64,000 bases of DNA from Thermomonas sp. GTDB taxonomy: Bacteria; Pseudomonadota; Gammaproteobacteria; Xanthomonadales; Xanthomonadaceae. The position numbers were made by a program, and so were the translations under genes. Below the pieces are notes generated by a model. That model was not told the DNA's origin. It searched no databases and saw only the letters and a program-made list of their open reading frames with translations. Of the stretch, positions 46,427-55,371 are shown piece after piece (position 1 is the stretch's first letter; the number at the start of each line of letters is the position of its first letter). Location: positions 53,891 through 117,890 of the forward strand of contig JAIMKJ010000004.1 in assembly GCA_020692565.1 (NCBI GenBank), read 5' to 3'.

Positions 46427-48368
46427 GAACCGGCTCCGGCCGCTGCTGCATGGCCTGCAGGCGGTTCATCACCCGCAGATCGCTGCTGCGCACCAGATAA
46501 TTGCTGCCATCGTAGGACGATGCCAGCAGGCGGTCGCCGTCGGCAGACGCGCGGGCAGGCACTCTTGTGATGGCGCTGATCCCGTTGGCCGCGATCTGCC
46601 GGCGCAGGATCGCGCCGGTGGTCAGATCGACGCGCAACAGTTCGCCCCAGTAATTGGTGACGACGACCGTCTGGCTGTCGACGAAGCACACCGCCTTCGG
46701 CGAACGCCGGCCCAGGTCGAAGGCCTGCAGCAGAACGCCGTCGTCCAGCCGATAGATCAGCAGGTGGAAATCGCGGCCGGTGCTGGCGAGAAATTCGCCG
46801 CTGGGGTCGAGATCGATGTCGTCGATGATCGCGGTGTGTCCGGCGAAACGCCGCAGCAGTTCGCCCGAGAACCGCCACGAGGTCAGCACGCCGTCGGCGC
46901 TGCAGCTCACGCCGATCGGGCGTGTGGGATGCAGGCGCAGCGCCTTCACCGCGTTTTCGTGGTGCGTGAAGCGGCCCTGCACCTGTCCATCGCGGTCGGT
47001 GCGCACGACCGCGCCGGAATAACAGGCGACGAACAGCGCATCCCGCCAATCCGCCTGTGTGCTGGCGCGGACGCAGTTGATCGGGCCTTCGCCGAGATGG
47101 GTGGCGGTCTTGGCGTGCAGGCCGTCGGCAGCGCGCGCGAAGACATGCAGATGTTGGTCGTGCGCGCCGCCGATGATGCGCTGCCCGTCGTCCAGCACGG
47201 TGACCGCATTCATCAGCATCCGGCCGGTGCGCGGTGCGGCCTGGGTCAGCCAGCGCGCGTCGGTATCGTCGAGACGTCCCAGCCGCACATGTCCGGCATC
47301 GTTGACTACGGCGATGTCGCCGCCGCCGGCGCTGGCGATGTCGTTGAAGCAGTCGTTGCCGATGGCGTCGTCGCCGGTGCCGGCGCCGAGTTCGGTCAGG
47401 AATCGTCCGTCCCGCGCCTGCCAGACCAATACGGTGCCGTCGAAAGTGCCGGCCACGAGGTGCTGCCCGTCCGGCGACCAGTTGAAGGAACGTTCCCATT
47501 GCCGCGCGCGCGCTTCCAGGCTCAGCCGATGGCTGAAATCGTTGCCGTCCCAGATGTGGATCGCCTGGTCGTAGGCCGCGCTGAGGATCGCGCCGTCGAG
47601 CGGCGAGCAGGCCACTTTCTTGATGCCGGAACGATGCGCCGGAATCGTCGCGAGGATGTCGCCGCCGAGGATCGGGAACACGCGGATGCAGCCGTCGTCG
47701 CAGCCCAGGACCACGCGTCCGTGATGGATATCGATCGCGCAGGTGTCGGTTTCGGTCTCGAACGGTCCCCACATCCGCAGCGGCGCGCCGCTGTCGATAT
47801 CCCACACGCGCAGTGTCTTGTCGTCGCCGGACGTATACAGGTGCCGGTCGTCGGCGCAGATGCTCAGCACGTCGCGCTCGTGGCCCTCGACGCAGCGGAC
47901 GATCGCGCCGGTGTCGAGATTCCACAGCAGGATGCGCCGGTCGCGCGACACCGATGCCCCGCGATGCGCACCGATGAAGCAGAAATCCTCGACATCGTCG
48001 CTGTGGCCGAGCAGTCGTTGCAGGCGCGCGCCGCTGCGCAGATCCCAGAGGATGATGCTGTAGTCGGACGACACCGATGCGGCGCGCAGTCCGTCCGCGG
48101 AGACCACGATGCGGTTGACCAGATGGTCGTGGTGACCCAGCAGGGTCGCCGCGCCGCTGTCCACATCGAAGCGCGCCACCGCGCCGTCGTAGGCCGAAGT
48201 GACGATCTGCCGGGTGTTCGGCACCCACGCCGCAGTGGTGACCGGTCCGCGATGACGGCGGAAATCGAACGTCGGCGCCGCGCTCTGCGCAGCGCCCGCG
48301 TGCGTCGCCGACATCGCCGAGGCATCAGCGGGCGTGGACGAAGGTGCGAGGTTGTCGATGGTCGCCAT
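46419..48368 (-). CDS. Large WD40 repeat protein (ToxC-like context)
   Basis: The 649-aa protein is made of about 11 or more WD40-type repeats, such as SSDYSIILWDLRSG, SRDRRILLWNLDTG, SGDDKTLRVWDIDSG and AYDQAIHIWDG. They probably form one or two beta-propellers. No signal peptide or catalytic motif was seen. In Burkholderia and Pseudomonas toxoflavin clusters a large WD-repeat protein (ToxC) accompanies the GTP cyclohydrolase II and RibD homologues, and this is the same gene combination. It may scaffold an enzyme complex. Homology to ToxC needs sequence comparison. Confidence 0.75.
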   Translation of the reverse strand: MATIDNLAPSSTPADASAMSATHAGAAQSAAPTFDFRRHRGPVTTAAWVPNTRQIVTSAYDGAVARFDVDSGAATLLGHHDHLVNRIVVSADGLRAASVSSDYSIILWDLRSGARLQRLLGHSDDVEDFCFIGAHRGASVSRDRRILLWNLDTGAIVRCVEGHERDVLSICADDRHLYTSGDDKTLRVWDIDSGAPLRMWGPFETETDTCAIDIHHGRVVLGCDDGCIRVFPILGGDILATIPAHRSGIKKVACSPLDGAILSAAYDQAIHIWDGNDFSHRLSLEARARQWERSFNWSPDGQHLVAGTFDGTVLVWQARDGRFLTELGAGTGDDAIGNDCFNDIASAGGGDIAVVNDAGHVRLGRLDDTDARWLTQAAPRTGRMLMNAVTVLDDGQRIIGGAHDQHLHVFARAADGLHAKTATHLGEGPINCVRASTQADWRDALFVACYSGAVVRTDRDGQVQGRFTHHENAVKALRLHPTRPIGVSCSADGVLTSWRFSGELLRRFAGHTAIIDDIDLDPSGEFLASTGRDFHLLIYRLDDGVLLQAFDLGRRSPKAVCFVDSQTVVVTNYWGELLRVDLTTGAILRRQIAANGISAITRVPARASADGDRLLASSYDGSNYLVRSSDLRVMNRLQAMQQRPEPVRD

Positions 48369-48397
48369 GATTCACCTGTACTGTGGATTCAGAAGCC

Positions 48398-48432
48398 GGC
48401 GCTTCAAAAACCGGCATTTCAAAAACGCATCG
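48398..48432 (-). repeat. Short 15-base imperfect tandem repeat before the WD40 gene
   Basis: Three imperfect units of about 15 bases (core CCGGTTTTTGAAGCG) lie across the stop of the 450-aa gene, upstream of the WD40 start. The unit resembles, in opposite orientation, the 15-base repeat in the 5' end of the RibA-RibD gene at 51127-51231. Confidence 0.45.
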
Positions 48433-49771
48433 CCGTCGCGCTGCCGGGCAGGGGTTCGTGCATGCCGCCCTGCCACGCCGACAGCAGACTGGCGTAGGCC
48501 GCCGCCTGGATGCCGCCGACCGGGCAGTTGTTGGCATCGGCACCGAGCAACCAGGCCTGCGGGCAACGTTCGGCGATCACCTCGATCCAGCGTGAAAATG
48601 CGTGCAGGCGTTCGGCGTGGCGCAGATGCCACAGCGCATGCACCGACGAGAAGGCGTTGCTCCACCACACCAGTGACGGACCGGCCGGCGGCGTGCCCAG
48701 CGCGATCTCCGGCGCCTGCAGCAGATCCACCTGTACGAAACGGTGGCGCAATCGCCGCGTGGCGTTCCACTGCTCGGCGAAGGCCTCGGCGCCGCCCCAG
48801 TCCTGGAGTTCGCGCGCCCACAGTTGCTCGAGCTCATCGCGTTCCGGCATCTGCCCGCGCGCGGTCGAACGCAGCCAGTAATGGGTTTCGGCGGGATTCA
48901 AGCGCGGCAGCAGGAACGCCGGCAGGTCGTAGCCGTCCCAGTCTTCGATCAATAGCCGACGGAACGCCAGCGCCTCGCCGCTGTAATCGAAGAACACGAC
49001 CTCGGTCTCGGCGGTGTAGCCGTGGCTGCGCAGGATCGCGTTGGGTTTGAAGCCGGCGGCGACGCAGTAGAGCGAGCGCAGCGGTTCCGCATTCTCCACG
49101 TGCATGCCCTCGACGAGGATGTCATCGTAGGGTTCGAGATTCCAGATGAAGACGCCGCGCTGGCACTGGTCGAGCGTGCGCGCCAGCGATGCGACGAATT
49201 CGCCCAGTGGCGGCTGCAATTGCGTGGTATCGACCTGCGCGGGCGACTGGCGCAGTGCCTGCGCATGCGCTTCGCGCTGCGGCTCCAGATCGCGTCCGCG
49301 TAGCAGCGCCTGCGGCGGGCTGTCGGCGATGCCGTCGGCGGTCGCGAGCGATAGCCACGGCTGCTGCGCGTCGCGTTGCAGCTGCGGGCGACCGCGCGTC
49401 TGCCAGCGCTGCAGATCGACCAGCCAGCAGGCGTCGTGGATGGCGTTCGCAGAGATTTTGCGCCCGACCAGCCAGGCGTCGTCGCCGAGCGCGGCGATCA
49501 GCAATTCCACCAGCTCGGGCGCTGCGGCGCCTTTCGGCCGCAGGGTTTCGATCACCAGGTGGCCACAGGCCTGGACCAGGCAATAGCGCACGCCGCGCTC
49601 TGCGGCCAGCGCAAGCAGTCGGTCGGGATCGCGGTGTTCGACCATCGATCCGGCATACGACCAGCGCGACCATGCGAAGGTCAATTCGCGGCAGCGTTCG
49701 CCCAGCGTCGCGTCGGGCAGGCGATCGCGCACATCCAGTACGCCGTAAACGAACGTGGGCGATATGTTCAT
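48419..49771 (-). CDS. 450-aa protein of unknown function in the RibA-RibD operon
   Basis: I do not recognise this protein. It begins MNISPTFVYGVLDVRDRLPD and has no signal peptide or transmembrane helix. Segments such as EVVFFDYSGEALAFRRLLIE, LVWWSNAFSSVHALWHLRHA and WLLGADANNCPVGG are well structured, with many Trp and Tyr. FSRWIEVIAERCPQA near the end looks enzyme-like. Its ATG overlaps the stop of the RibA-RibD gene (ATGA). Coupling to that gene suggests a tailoring or condensing step on the pyrimidine product. A distant methyltransferase-like fold is possible but not shown. Confidence 0.55.
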   Translation of the reverse strand: MNISPTFVYGVLDVRDRLPDATLGERCRELTFAWSRWSYAGSMVEHRDPDRLLALAAERGVRYCLVQACGHLVIETLRPKGAAAPELVELLIAALGDDAWLVGRKISANAIHDACWLVDLQRWQTRGRPQLQRDAQQPWLSLATADGIADSPPQALLRGRDLEPQREAHAQALRQSPAQVDTTQLQPPLGEFVASLARTLDQCQRGVFIWNLEPYDDILVEGMHVENAEPLRSLYCVAAGFKPNAILRSHGYTAETEVVFFDYSGEALAFRRLLIEDWDGYDLPAFLLPRLNPAETHYWLRSTARGQMPERDELEQLWARELQDWGGAEAFAEQWNATRRLRHRFVQVDLLQAPEIALGTPPAGPSLVWWSNAFSSVHALWHLRHAERLHAFSRWIEVIAERCPQAWLLGADANNCPVGGIQAAAYASLLSAWQGGMHEPLPGSATAMRF

Positions 49772-51282
49772 GCGGCGCCTCCCGGGCCGTTGTCCGCGCG
49801 TTGCGGTCGCCCCCACACGACGAGATCCTCGCCGACCGGCAGGTAGCGCGGCTGTGCGATGCGCGTGTGCTGTTGGCGCAGCAGACCCTGGCGCGGCGCG
49901 AAGGCGGGCACGCCGCCCACCATCAGCGGCGCTACGGTCAGCACCAGCAGATCGAACAATTGCCGGTTGACGATCTGGGTGAGGATGCGTCCGCCGCCTT
50001 CGATCATCAGGTTGCGTACGCCGCGCTGACGCAGTTGCGCCATCAACGCGACCAGATCCACGCGATCGGCATTGTCGGCGGGGACGATCAGCACTTCGGC
50101 GCCCAGCGCTTCGAGCCGCTGCACGCGCTGCGGATCGGCACGGTGGGTGGTGGCGATCCACACCCGCCGGTCCGGATGCGACAACAGCTTGGCGTCGATG
50201 GGAAAACGCAGGCGACTGTCGACGACGATCGGCTGCGGGTGATGGCCTTCGGCCTCGCGGACGGTGAGGCTGGGGTCGTCGGACAGCACGGTGCCGATGC
50301 CGACCAGGATGCCGTCGTGCGCGGCGCGCAGTCGATGCGTGAAGCATCGCGCAGCGCCGCCGCTGATCGCCAGGGGGCGGTCTTCGACGCCGGCCGCGCA
50401 GCCGTCCAGGCTTTGCGCATAGCTCAGGGTGACGAACGGTCGCGCGGTCATCGGCTGCGCGCGGTGGTGCTCGAGCAGATCGAACAATGCATCCATCGCC
50501 GGTGCCGGCGCGACGTTGTCGTGGCTTGCCGGCGCATCGAGCAGGTGCCCCATGCGCTCGGCCTTCGTATGCAGGTAATCGCGATTCTGCGGCCGTGGCG
50601 GGATGACCAGCGGAACGCGTGCGGCGACGTTGATGCCGTATCCGGTGAGGCCGGCGACCTTGGTCGGGTTGTTGGTGAGCAGTTGCACGGTGTCGATGCC
50701 CAGCTCGCGCAGGATCTGCGCGGCGACGCCGTAGTCGCGAGCATCGGGCAGGTGGCCGAGGCGGATATTCGCATCGACGGTATCCAGGCCCTGATCCTGC
50801 AGGTTGTACGCGCGCAACTTTTCGGCCAGGCCGATGCCGCGGCCTTCCTGGCGCAGATAGAGGATCACGCCGCGACCGGCGGATGCGACGCGACGCATCG
50901 ATTCGGCGAGCTGCTCGCCGCAGTCGCAGCGGCGCGAACCCAGCACATCGCCGGTGAAGCACTCCGAATGCAGACGGACCAGCAGCGGCGGGCCGTCGTG
51001 CAACTCGCCCATGTACAGCGCCACGTGTTCCTTGCCGTCGAAACCGTCGAACACGGCGGTCTGGAAATCGCCGACATCGATGGGCATGCGTGCGCAGGGC
51101 ACGTCGAGCCGGGATATGTCGTTCCTGGGCGTGCCATTGTGAAGCACGCCATTGTGAAGCGTACCGGTCTGAAGCGCGCCGTTCTGAAGCGTACCGCTTT
51201 CGGTCATGCCGCTCTCCAGCATGCCGTTCTGGGGTGCGGCGCTGTGGGGCATCGCATGTTTGCTCGTCGCGTGCTTGGTCAT
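49768..51282 (-). CDS. GTP cyclohydrolase II fused to RibD reductase domain
   Basis: The 504-aa fusion has three parts. Residues 1-55 are a repeat-rich extension. Residues 65-240 are GTP cyclohydrolase II with the zinc site in SECFTGDVLGSRRCDCGEQL, YLRQEGRGIGL and TNNPTKVAGL. Residues 280-490 are the RibD C-terminal reductase domain (PFVTLSYAQSLDG, GILVGIGTVLSDDPSLTVR, RNLMIEGGGRIL). It would turn GTP into the diaminopyrimidine ribosyl phosphate and reduce its ribose side chain, without a deaminase domain. Standard riboflavin genes are not nearby, so a secondary-metabolite role is inferred. The ATG overlaps the previous stop. Confidence 0.88.
   Translation of the reverse strand: MTKHATSKHAMPHSAAPQNGMLESGMTESGTLQNGALQTGTLHNGVLHNGTPRNDISRLDVPCARMPIDVGDFQTAVFDGFDGKEHVALYMGELHDGPPLLVRLHSECFTGDVLGSRRCDCGEQLAESMRRVASAGRGVILYLRQEGRGIGLAEKLRAYNLQDQGLDTVDANIRLGHLPDARDYGVAAQILRELGIDTVQLLTNNPTKVAGLTGYGINVAARVPLVIPPRPQNRDYLHTKAERMGHLLDAPASHDNVAPAPAMDALFDLLEHHRAQPMTARPFVTLSYAQSLDGCAAGVEDRPLAISGGAARCFTHRLRAAHDGILVGIGTVLSDDPSLTVREAEGHHPQPIVVDSRLRFPIDAKLLSHPDRRVWIATTHRADPQRVQRLEALGAEVLIVPADNADRVDLVALMAQLRQRGVRNLMIEGGGRILTQIVNRQLFDLLVLTVAPLMVGGVPAFAPRQGLLRQQHTRIAQPRYLPVGEDLVVWGRPQRADNGPGGAA
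51127..51231 (-). repeat. Seven-copy 15-bp tandem repeat encoding a pentapeptide array
   Basis: Codons 18-52 of the RibA-RibD fusion are seven imperfect 15-base units encoding a five-residue pattern (Q/E/H)-(N/S/T)-G-x-(L/T/P), for example LQNGALQTGTLHNG. The frame is kept because each unit has five codons. The pattern does not match the canonical A(D/N)LxX pentapeptide repeats. It lies in the N-terminal extension, outside the catalytic domains. Confidence 0.75.
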
Positions 51283-52277
51283 GGCATGGGCTCCAGTTCG
51301 GTGCGCGGTTGCATCACGGCCTGCATCTGCGCCGTTTCGACGGCGAGGCTGGCGGCCACCGCATCGTCGGGCGCGGTTCGCGGCATGAGGTCTTCCAGTT
51401 GCTGCCAGAGTTCGTAGAACTTGGCGAGACTCGGCGCCTGGTCGAACAATTCGGGTGGACGCGGCTCCCAGGGCTTGTAGCGACCGGCCATGTGCACGAT
51501 GCGCGCATCGTGGAAATGCAGTCGGTAAGCGCGGCGGATCTTCGCTTCCAGTATCGGCATGTAGTTGTAGCGGCCATCGAGCAACGTCGCGCGACCGGCG
51601 AAGCGCCGGTTGAGGATCAGTTGATCGGTCCAGCCCAGCGTTTCCACGTCGGCCCAGGTGGCCGGGTCGATGTCGGCGACCAGACGGTCGCGTAGCGATC
51701 GGTCCAGCATCGCCTTTCCGATCGAGACCACCCCGGTGTTGAAACAGTGGGTCAATGCGGCGCCGTAGCGGCGCTGGTTCGCGATGCGCGCCGCGGCGGC
51801 GTCGCCCAGCAGTTCGTCGTAGTGACTGCCGTCCGCACAGGCGAGCAGCGGATGCTCATTGAAGAACAGCGCCGAAAGATCGCCGGTCACGAACGCATCG
51901 CTGTCGATGTAGACCACGCGTTCGAAACGGTCCAGGCCGAACGCTTCCAGCGAGGCGAAGCGCGGGCCGGCGGCGCGCAACTGCGGAATGGCGGCGGCGA
52001 GCGCGGCGACCCGGTCTTCGAGGTCGGCCCCGGGCCGGATGAATGCCACCGCGCCAAGCCGAGCGAGCCGCGTCCGCGATGCATCGCTCAAGGATTGATC
52101 GCACAGCACCGCGATGCTGCCGCGAAACCACGGGTTGTTGCGCAGGAAACCGAAGATCAGCATCTCCGTCCCAGCGACGAAGCCATCGTCGGAGATCGTC
52201 AGCAGGCAATGCGCGACCGAAGCCTGTTCGCGACCGTCGCTGTCGATGGTGTCGGATCGCACGCGTATCGATGCCAT
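51279..52277 (-). CDS. Putative GT8-like glycosyltransferase
   Basis: The 332-aa product has the DxD region RVVYIDSDAFVTGDLSALFF near residue 130 and HCFNTGVVSIGKAMLDR, similar to the glycogenin/GT8 pattern. The C-terminus contains the HMAGRYKPWEP-like HxxGxxKPW motif, which strongly supports GT8. It probably glycosylates an intermediate or product of the RibA-RibD operon. The stop overlaps the next gene (ATGA), and the start lies 7 bases after the upstream lipoprotein gene. Confidence 0.78.
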   Translation of the reverse strand: MASIRVRSDTIDSDGREQASVAHCLLTISDDGFVAGTEMLIFGFLRNNPWFRGSIAVLCDQSLSDASRTRLARLGAVAFIRPGADLEDRVAALAAAIPQLRAAGPRFASLEAFGLDRFERVVYIDSDAFVTGDLSALFFNEHPLLACADGSHYDELLGDAAAARIANQRRYGAALTHCFNTGVVSIGKAMLDRSLRDRLVADIDPATWADVETLGWTDQLILNRRFAGRATLLDGRYNYMPILEAKIRRAYRLHFHDARIVHMAGRYKPWEPRPPELFDQAPSLAKFYELWQQLEDLMPRTAPDDAVAASLAVETAQMQAVMQPRTELEPMP

Positions 52278-52284
52278 GACCCGC

Positions 52285-53853
52285 TCACTCCGCCGTATCG
52301 GCGACCGGTACCCGGTCGAAGAGGAAACTCATGTCGCCCATGCCGAACGGCCAGCCGGGTTGGTTCGTCGCGGGTGCGTGGCAGGCGAAACAGTCGCGTC
52401 CCATCAGCGGCGTCGCGCCGGGCGAACTCACCATGCAAGTGCCGTCCTGCATCCAGGTTTCCATCGACGTGTTGGCCAGACTCAGATCGCCGGCGCGCGC
52501 GCGCAGCGGTGCGGTGGTGGAGCCGGCGCAGGTGCTGGGAAAGCGCGAACGCGGCGGTTGCGTCGTCAGCATCGGGCCATCGTCGTAGCGGAAACAGCCC
52601 ACCCCCGGCGCGTGCCCGGCCATGTATTCGGAACCGATCAATACGTAATACCGCCACTTGCTGTCCAGCGTGGCGGGGAAGTCGCCCGCCAGGGCCTGAT
52701 TGAGGCATGCGACCTGCTCGCCCTCGGCGCCGGAGCCGCTGCAGCGCGGCAGCGCCACCGTGCGACACACGTTGATGCGATGGAATCCCGCGTTGGCATC
52801 GCTGCCGGTCGCCGTGCTGTCGACCGGCACGCCGCCGCGCTGCGCAAGGCGCGGATCGGTGTTGCACAGCGGCGTCTCCGAAGGTGCGCCGCAGGTCTGG
52901 TTCTGCAGGGTCTGCCCATCTGCGGCCACGGTGTATCGGTAGGCGCCATCCGGCACCGCGCAGCGCGCGCCGTCGCCGCCCTGTGCGCGATAACTGCGCC
53001 AGTCGAAGAGATGCCATTCGGGCAAGGTGTTTCCCGGATGCAACGGATCGGCCGGTGCCGGCGCGATGGGTGCGCTGCCGCCGGGCGAACAATCCGGTGC
53101 GTTCGCGACATGCTCGAACGTCGCCCACGTCATTTCGCCCAGCGTCGGCGTCTTCTGCACCAGATGCAGGCCGATCAATCCCCACCAGTGGCCGCGTGCG
53201 TCGCGTTCGCAGTGCATCGTCGCGGCGGGGCAGGGCTTGCCTGCCGGGAACGAGCGCCACGAGGTCTTGATGCTGAGTACGCCGGGCGTCGTTTCCGAAC
53301 CCGACGGCAACCACACGCCGCCGCTGGACGGGTCGCGCTGGAATGCGGCGGCCGCGGCCGAAAGCACGTCGGCGCGATAGGTGCCGGATGTCGTGAGGTA
53401 ATCCACGAACACCTTGTTGACGCGTACGTCGTAGCCGATGCGGCGATGCGCGCTGTCGATCAATTCGAAGCTGTCGCCGGGCTGGCCTTCGCGCGAGGTC
53501 TTGCGCAGCGCGCGCGTCGACAACGGTTTGAAACCGTCGCGCCAGCGTGGCGATGAGCCGTCCTGCGGGATCGCGTCGTACCACGGCGCCAGCGACATGA
53601 AGCGCGGATGCCCGTCGCTGTCGTCGTGTGCGAGATAGAGGAAATTGTTGAGCACGAACCGCTGCATCCCGCAGTTGTCGGCCTGGGCGGGAACATCGGT
53701 CCACAGACGTTTGCCGTCCACGCCGGCGATGCTGCATAGCAGGTGTGCGTCGGCGGCGGCGCGCATGGGTTGCCGGGTGAGCGCGTCGTCGTGAGGGGCG
53801 CAGGCCGATGTCACTGCGAGCAGCACGGCGATCGCCGGACAGGCTGTTTTCAT
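52285..53853 (-). CDS. Cytochrome-c-like putative lipoprotein
   Basis: The 522-aa protein starts with a signal and lipobox-like LLAVTSAC, so it may be anchored to a membrane in the periplasm. Near the C-terminus it has DCFACHAPATN, a CxxCH heme c motif, followed by a methionine-rich stretch (WPFGMGDMSFLF) that could supply an axial ligand. Many paired cysteines occur in the middle (CGAPSETPLCNTD, NVCRTVALPRC). It heads the RibA-RibD operon and could be a redox partner for an oxidation step. The family is not recognised. Confidence 0.65.
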   Translation of the reverse strand: MKTACPAIAVLLAVTSACAPHDDALTRQPMRAAADAHLLCSIAGVDGKRLWTDVPAQADNCGMQRFVLNNFLYLAHDDSDGHPRFMSLAPWYDAIPQDGSSPRWRDGFKPLSTRALRKTSREGQPGDSFELIDSAHRRIGYDVRVNKVFVDYLTTSGTYRADVLSAAAAAFQRDPSSGGVWLPSGSETTPGVLSIKTSWRSFPAGKPCPAATMHCERDARGHWWGLIGLHLVQKTPTLGEMTWATFEHVANAPDCSPGGSAPIAPAPADPLHPGNTLPEWHLFDWRSYRAQGGDGARCAVPDGAYRYTVAADGQTLQNQTCGAPSETPLCNTDPRLAQRGGVPVDSTATGSDANAGFHRINVCRTVALPRCSGSGAEGEQVACLNQALAGDFPATLDSKWRYYVLIGSEYMAGHAPGVGCFRYDDGPMLTTQPPRSRFPSTCAGSTTAPLRARAGDLSLANTSMETWMQDGTCMVSSPGATPLMGRDCFACHAPATNQPGWPFGMGDMSFLFDRVPVADTAE

Positions 53854-54243
53854 GGGTTCCCTCCCTGAAGACTATGGCAGCGACGCATCCTGCTGTCGGG
53901 GGCACTGTACGGGAAAAAGAGCAGCGATGGAATCTGCCGCGCATGATGCCGTGCGGGTACGGCCGGGCGTCGAAAAAAACCGCATGCGGCCTGTGCGCCG
54001 ATGGTGCTTCGAATGCGTCGTGGATGTCCCGCTCGCTGTACGCGGGTCGTATCGATCACGTAGGATGCCGCTGCGGCGATATCGCATCGCCGCATTCAAT
54101 GGGGGGCACGATTTTCAACCACCGCCTACCCGCCCGATGCCGGGCGGATGCGCGTTTCCCGCGGATATCGGAACCGTCCGCCTTTATGCGTCTACCCGTG
54201 TGTCATTCACCGGTTTGTCGTCCATCATGAAAGGAGTTCACTG
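53854..54243. promoter_or_regulatory. Divergent intergenic region between cytochrome-like and ferritin-like genes
   Basis: This 390-base region separates two divergent genes and should hold promoters for both. I see no clear -10/-35 pair and no intact gene. AAAGGAG at 54230-54236 is the ribosome-binding site for the ferritin-like gene. Shared control of the two genes is a possibility only. Confidence 0.35.
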
Positions 54244-55284
54244 ATGTCCACAGTCATCAACAGGCTCGCGACCGCGCCTCGCGCCGCGAACAATGCCCAG
54301 ATCGCGCTCGCGGCTGCGCAGGTCCATGCGCAGGTCGCCGTCGCCGTCGAGCTGTACACCATTCCGTTCTACCTCAGCGCGCTGGCTTCGATCGTTCCGC
54401 CCGGCGCCACTGGCGCGACCGATCGATCCAAGGCCGCCTATGCGTCCGTGCTGAGCGTCTGCACCGAAGAGATGCTGCACCTGCAGCTCGCCGCCAACAT
54501 GTGCATCGCGCTGGGCACTTCGCCCAACTACACCGCTCCGATCTACGGCAGCGTCCCGACGTTCCCGGACGGCATGCCGATCCTCGATCCCACCGATCCG
54601 GCGACCGGCGACAGCGGCATCCTCAATGCGACCATCGGCAATATCCTGCAGGCACTTCCGACGATGCTGGACATCGAAGTGCCGACCGAGTTCGAAGCCG
54701 CGCGCCTGACGCCGCCCTATCGATCGATCGGCCAGATGTACGCGGCGCTGCGCGCACTGACGCGTCTTGCGGGCACGGAGGTGCCTTGGACGATGACGAA
54801 TCAGCAGAGCGTCTTCGCATCGGGCCAAACGTTCCCGCAGACCATCGGCAGTTTCGCCGATCTTTCCGCAGCCATCGATGTCATCTGCGAGCAAGGCGAA
54901 GGCCAGGCGCAGTCGCCACCGCCATCCGAACCGTTCACCGCCAGCGAATTCATGGTCGCTGCCGGCGACCGGCTCACCGGCGCGGGCTCCGACCCGGCGG
55001 ACCAGGCGCAGTTCAGTCATTTCGGCCGGTTCCTCAATGTGCAGGCACTGAATCTGACCAGCGCCGATCTGGTCTATGCCGGCACGGCGAGCTTCGCCCC
55101 GACCAGTCAGGAAAACCTGAAGCTGCAGGCGGATTTCGCCGCGCTGATCACCACGCTCAACGGTATCTGGGCAGGCACCACCAGTGTCGGCAGCATCTGG
55201 AGCATGACCAACCTGCTGACCGATGCGGCCAACGTATGGACCGCCGGAAACATCCCGCAGTGGACGCCAGAGGTGATCTGTTGA
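54244..55284 (+). CDS. Ferritin-like protein, VioB/RebD-type (iminophenylpyruvate dimer synthase-like) domain
   Basis: The 346-aa protein has helices typical of the ferritin-like domain found in VioB and RebD: VAVAVELYTIPFYLSALASI with the first metal Glu, and SVCTEEMLHLQLAANMCIAL with the E-x-x-H pair. The rest (about residues 130-346) contains FLNVQALNLTSADLVY. VioB and RebD dimerise imine intermediates, but many family members have unknown roles. A strong AAAGGAG supports the start. Its position suggests a link to the adjacent operon. A terminator follows. Confidence 0.75.
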   Translation: MSTVINRLATAPRAANNAQIALAAAQVHAQVAVAVELYTIPFYLSALASIVPPGATGATDRSKAAYASVLSVCTEEMLHLQLAANMCIALGTSPNYTAPIYGSVPTFPDGMPILDPTDPATGDSGILNATIGNILQALPTMLDIEVPTEFEAARLTPPYRSIGQMYAALRALTRLAGTEVPWTMTNQQSVFASGQTFPQTIGSFADLSAAIDVICEQGEGQAQSPPPSEPFTASEFMVAAGDRLTGAGSDPADQAQFSHFGRFLNVQALNLTSADLVYAGTASFAPTSQENLKLQADFAALITTLNGIWAGTTSVGSIWSMTNLLTDAANVWTAGNIPQWTPEVIC

Positions 55285-55371
55285 GCCGGCGGGCGTAGTC
55301 CGGTACCGGCGGTCACGCTTCGACTTGTTCAGCGGTTCGATATTCGTCCGCCGAACGCAAGTCTTCAAAGG

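Noticed and set aside
51127..51231. CRISPR-like array in the 15-bp tandem repeat
   Set aside because: The units are contiguous, imperfect and inside a coding frame, with no spacers and no cas genes.
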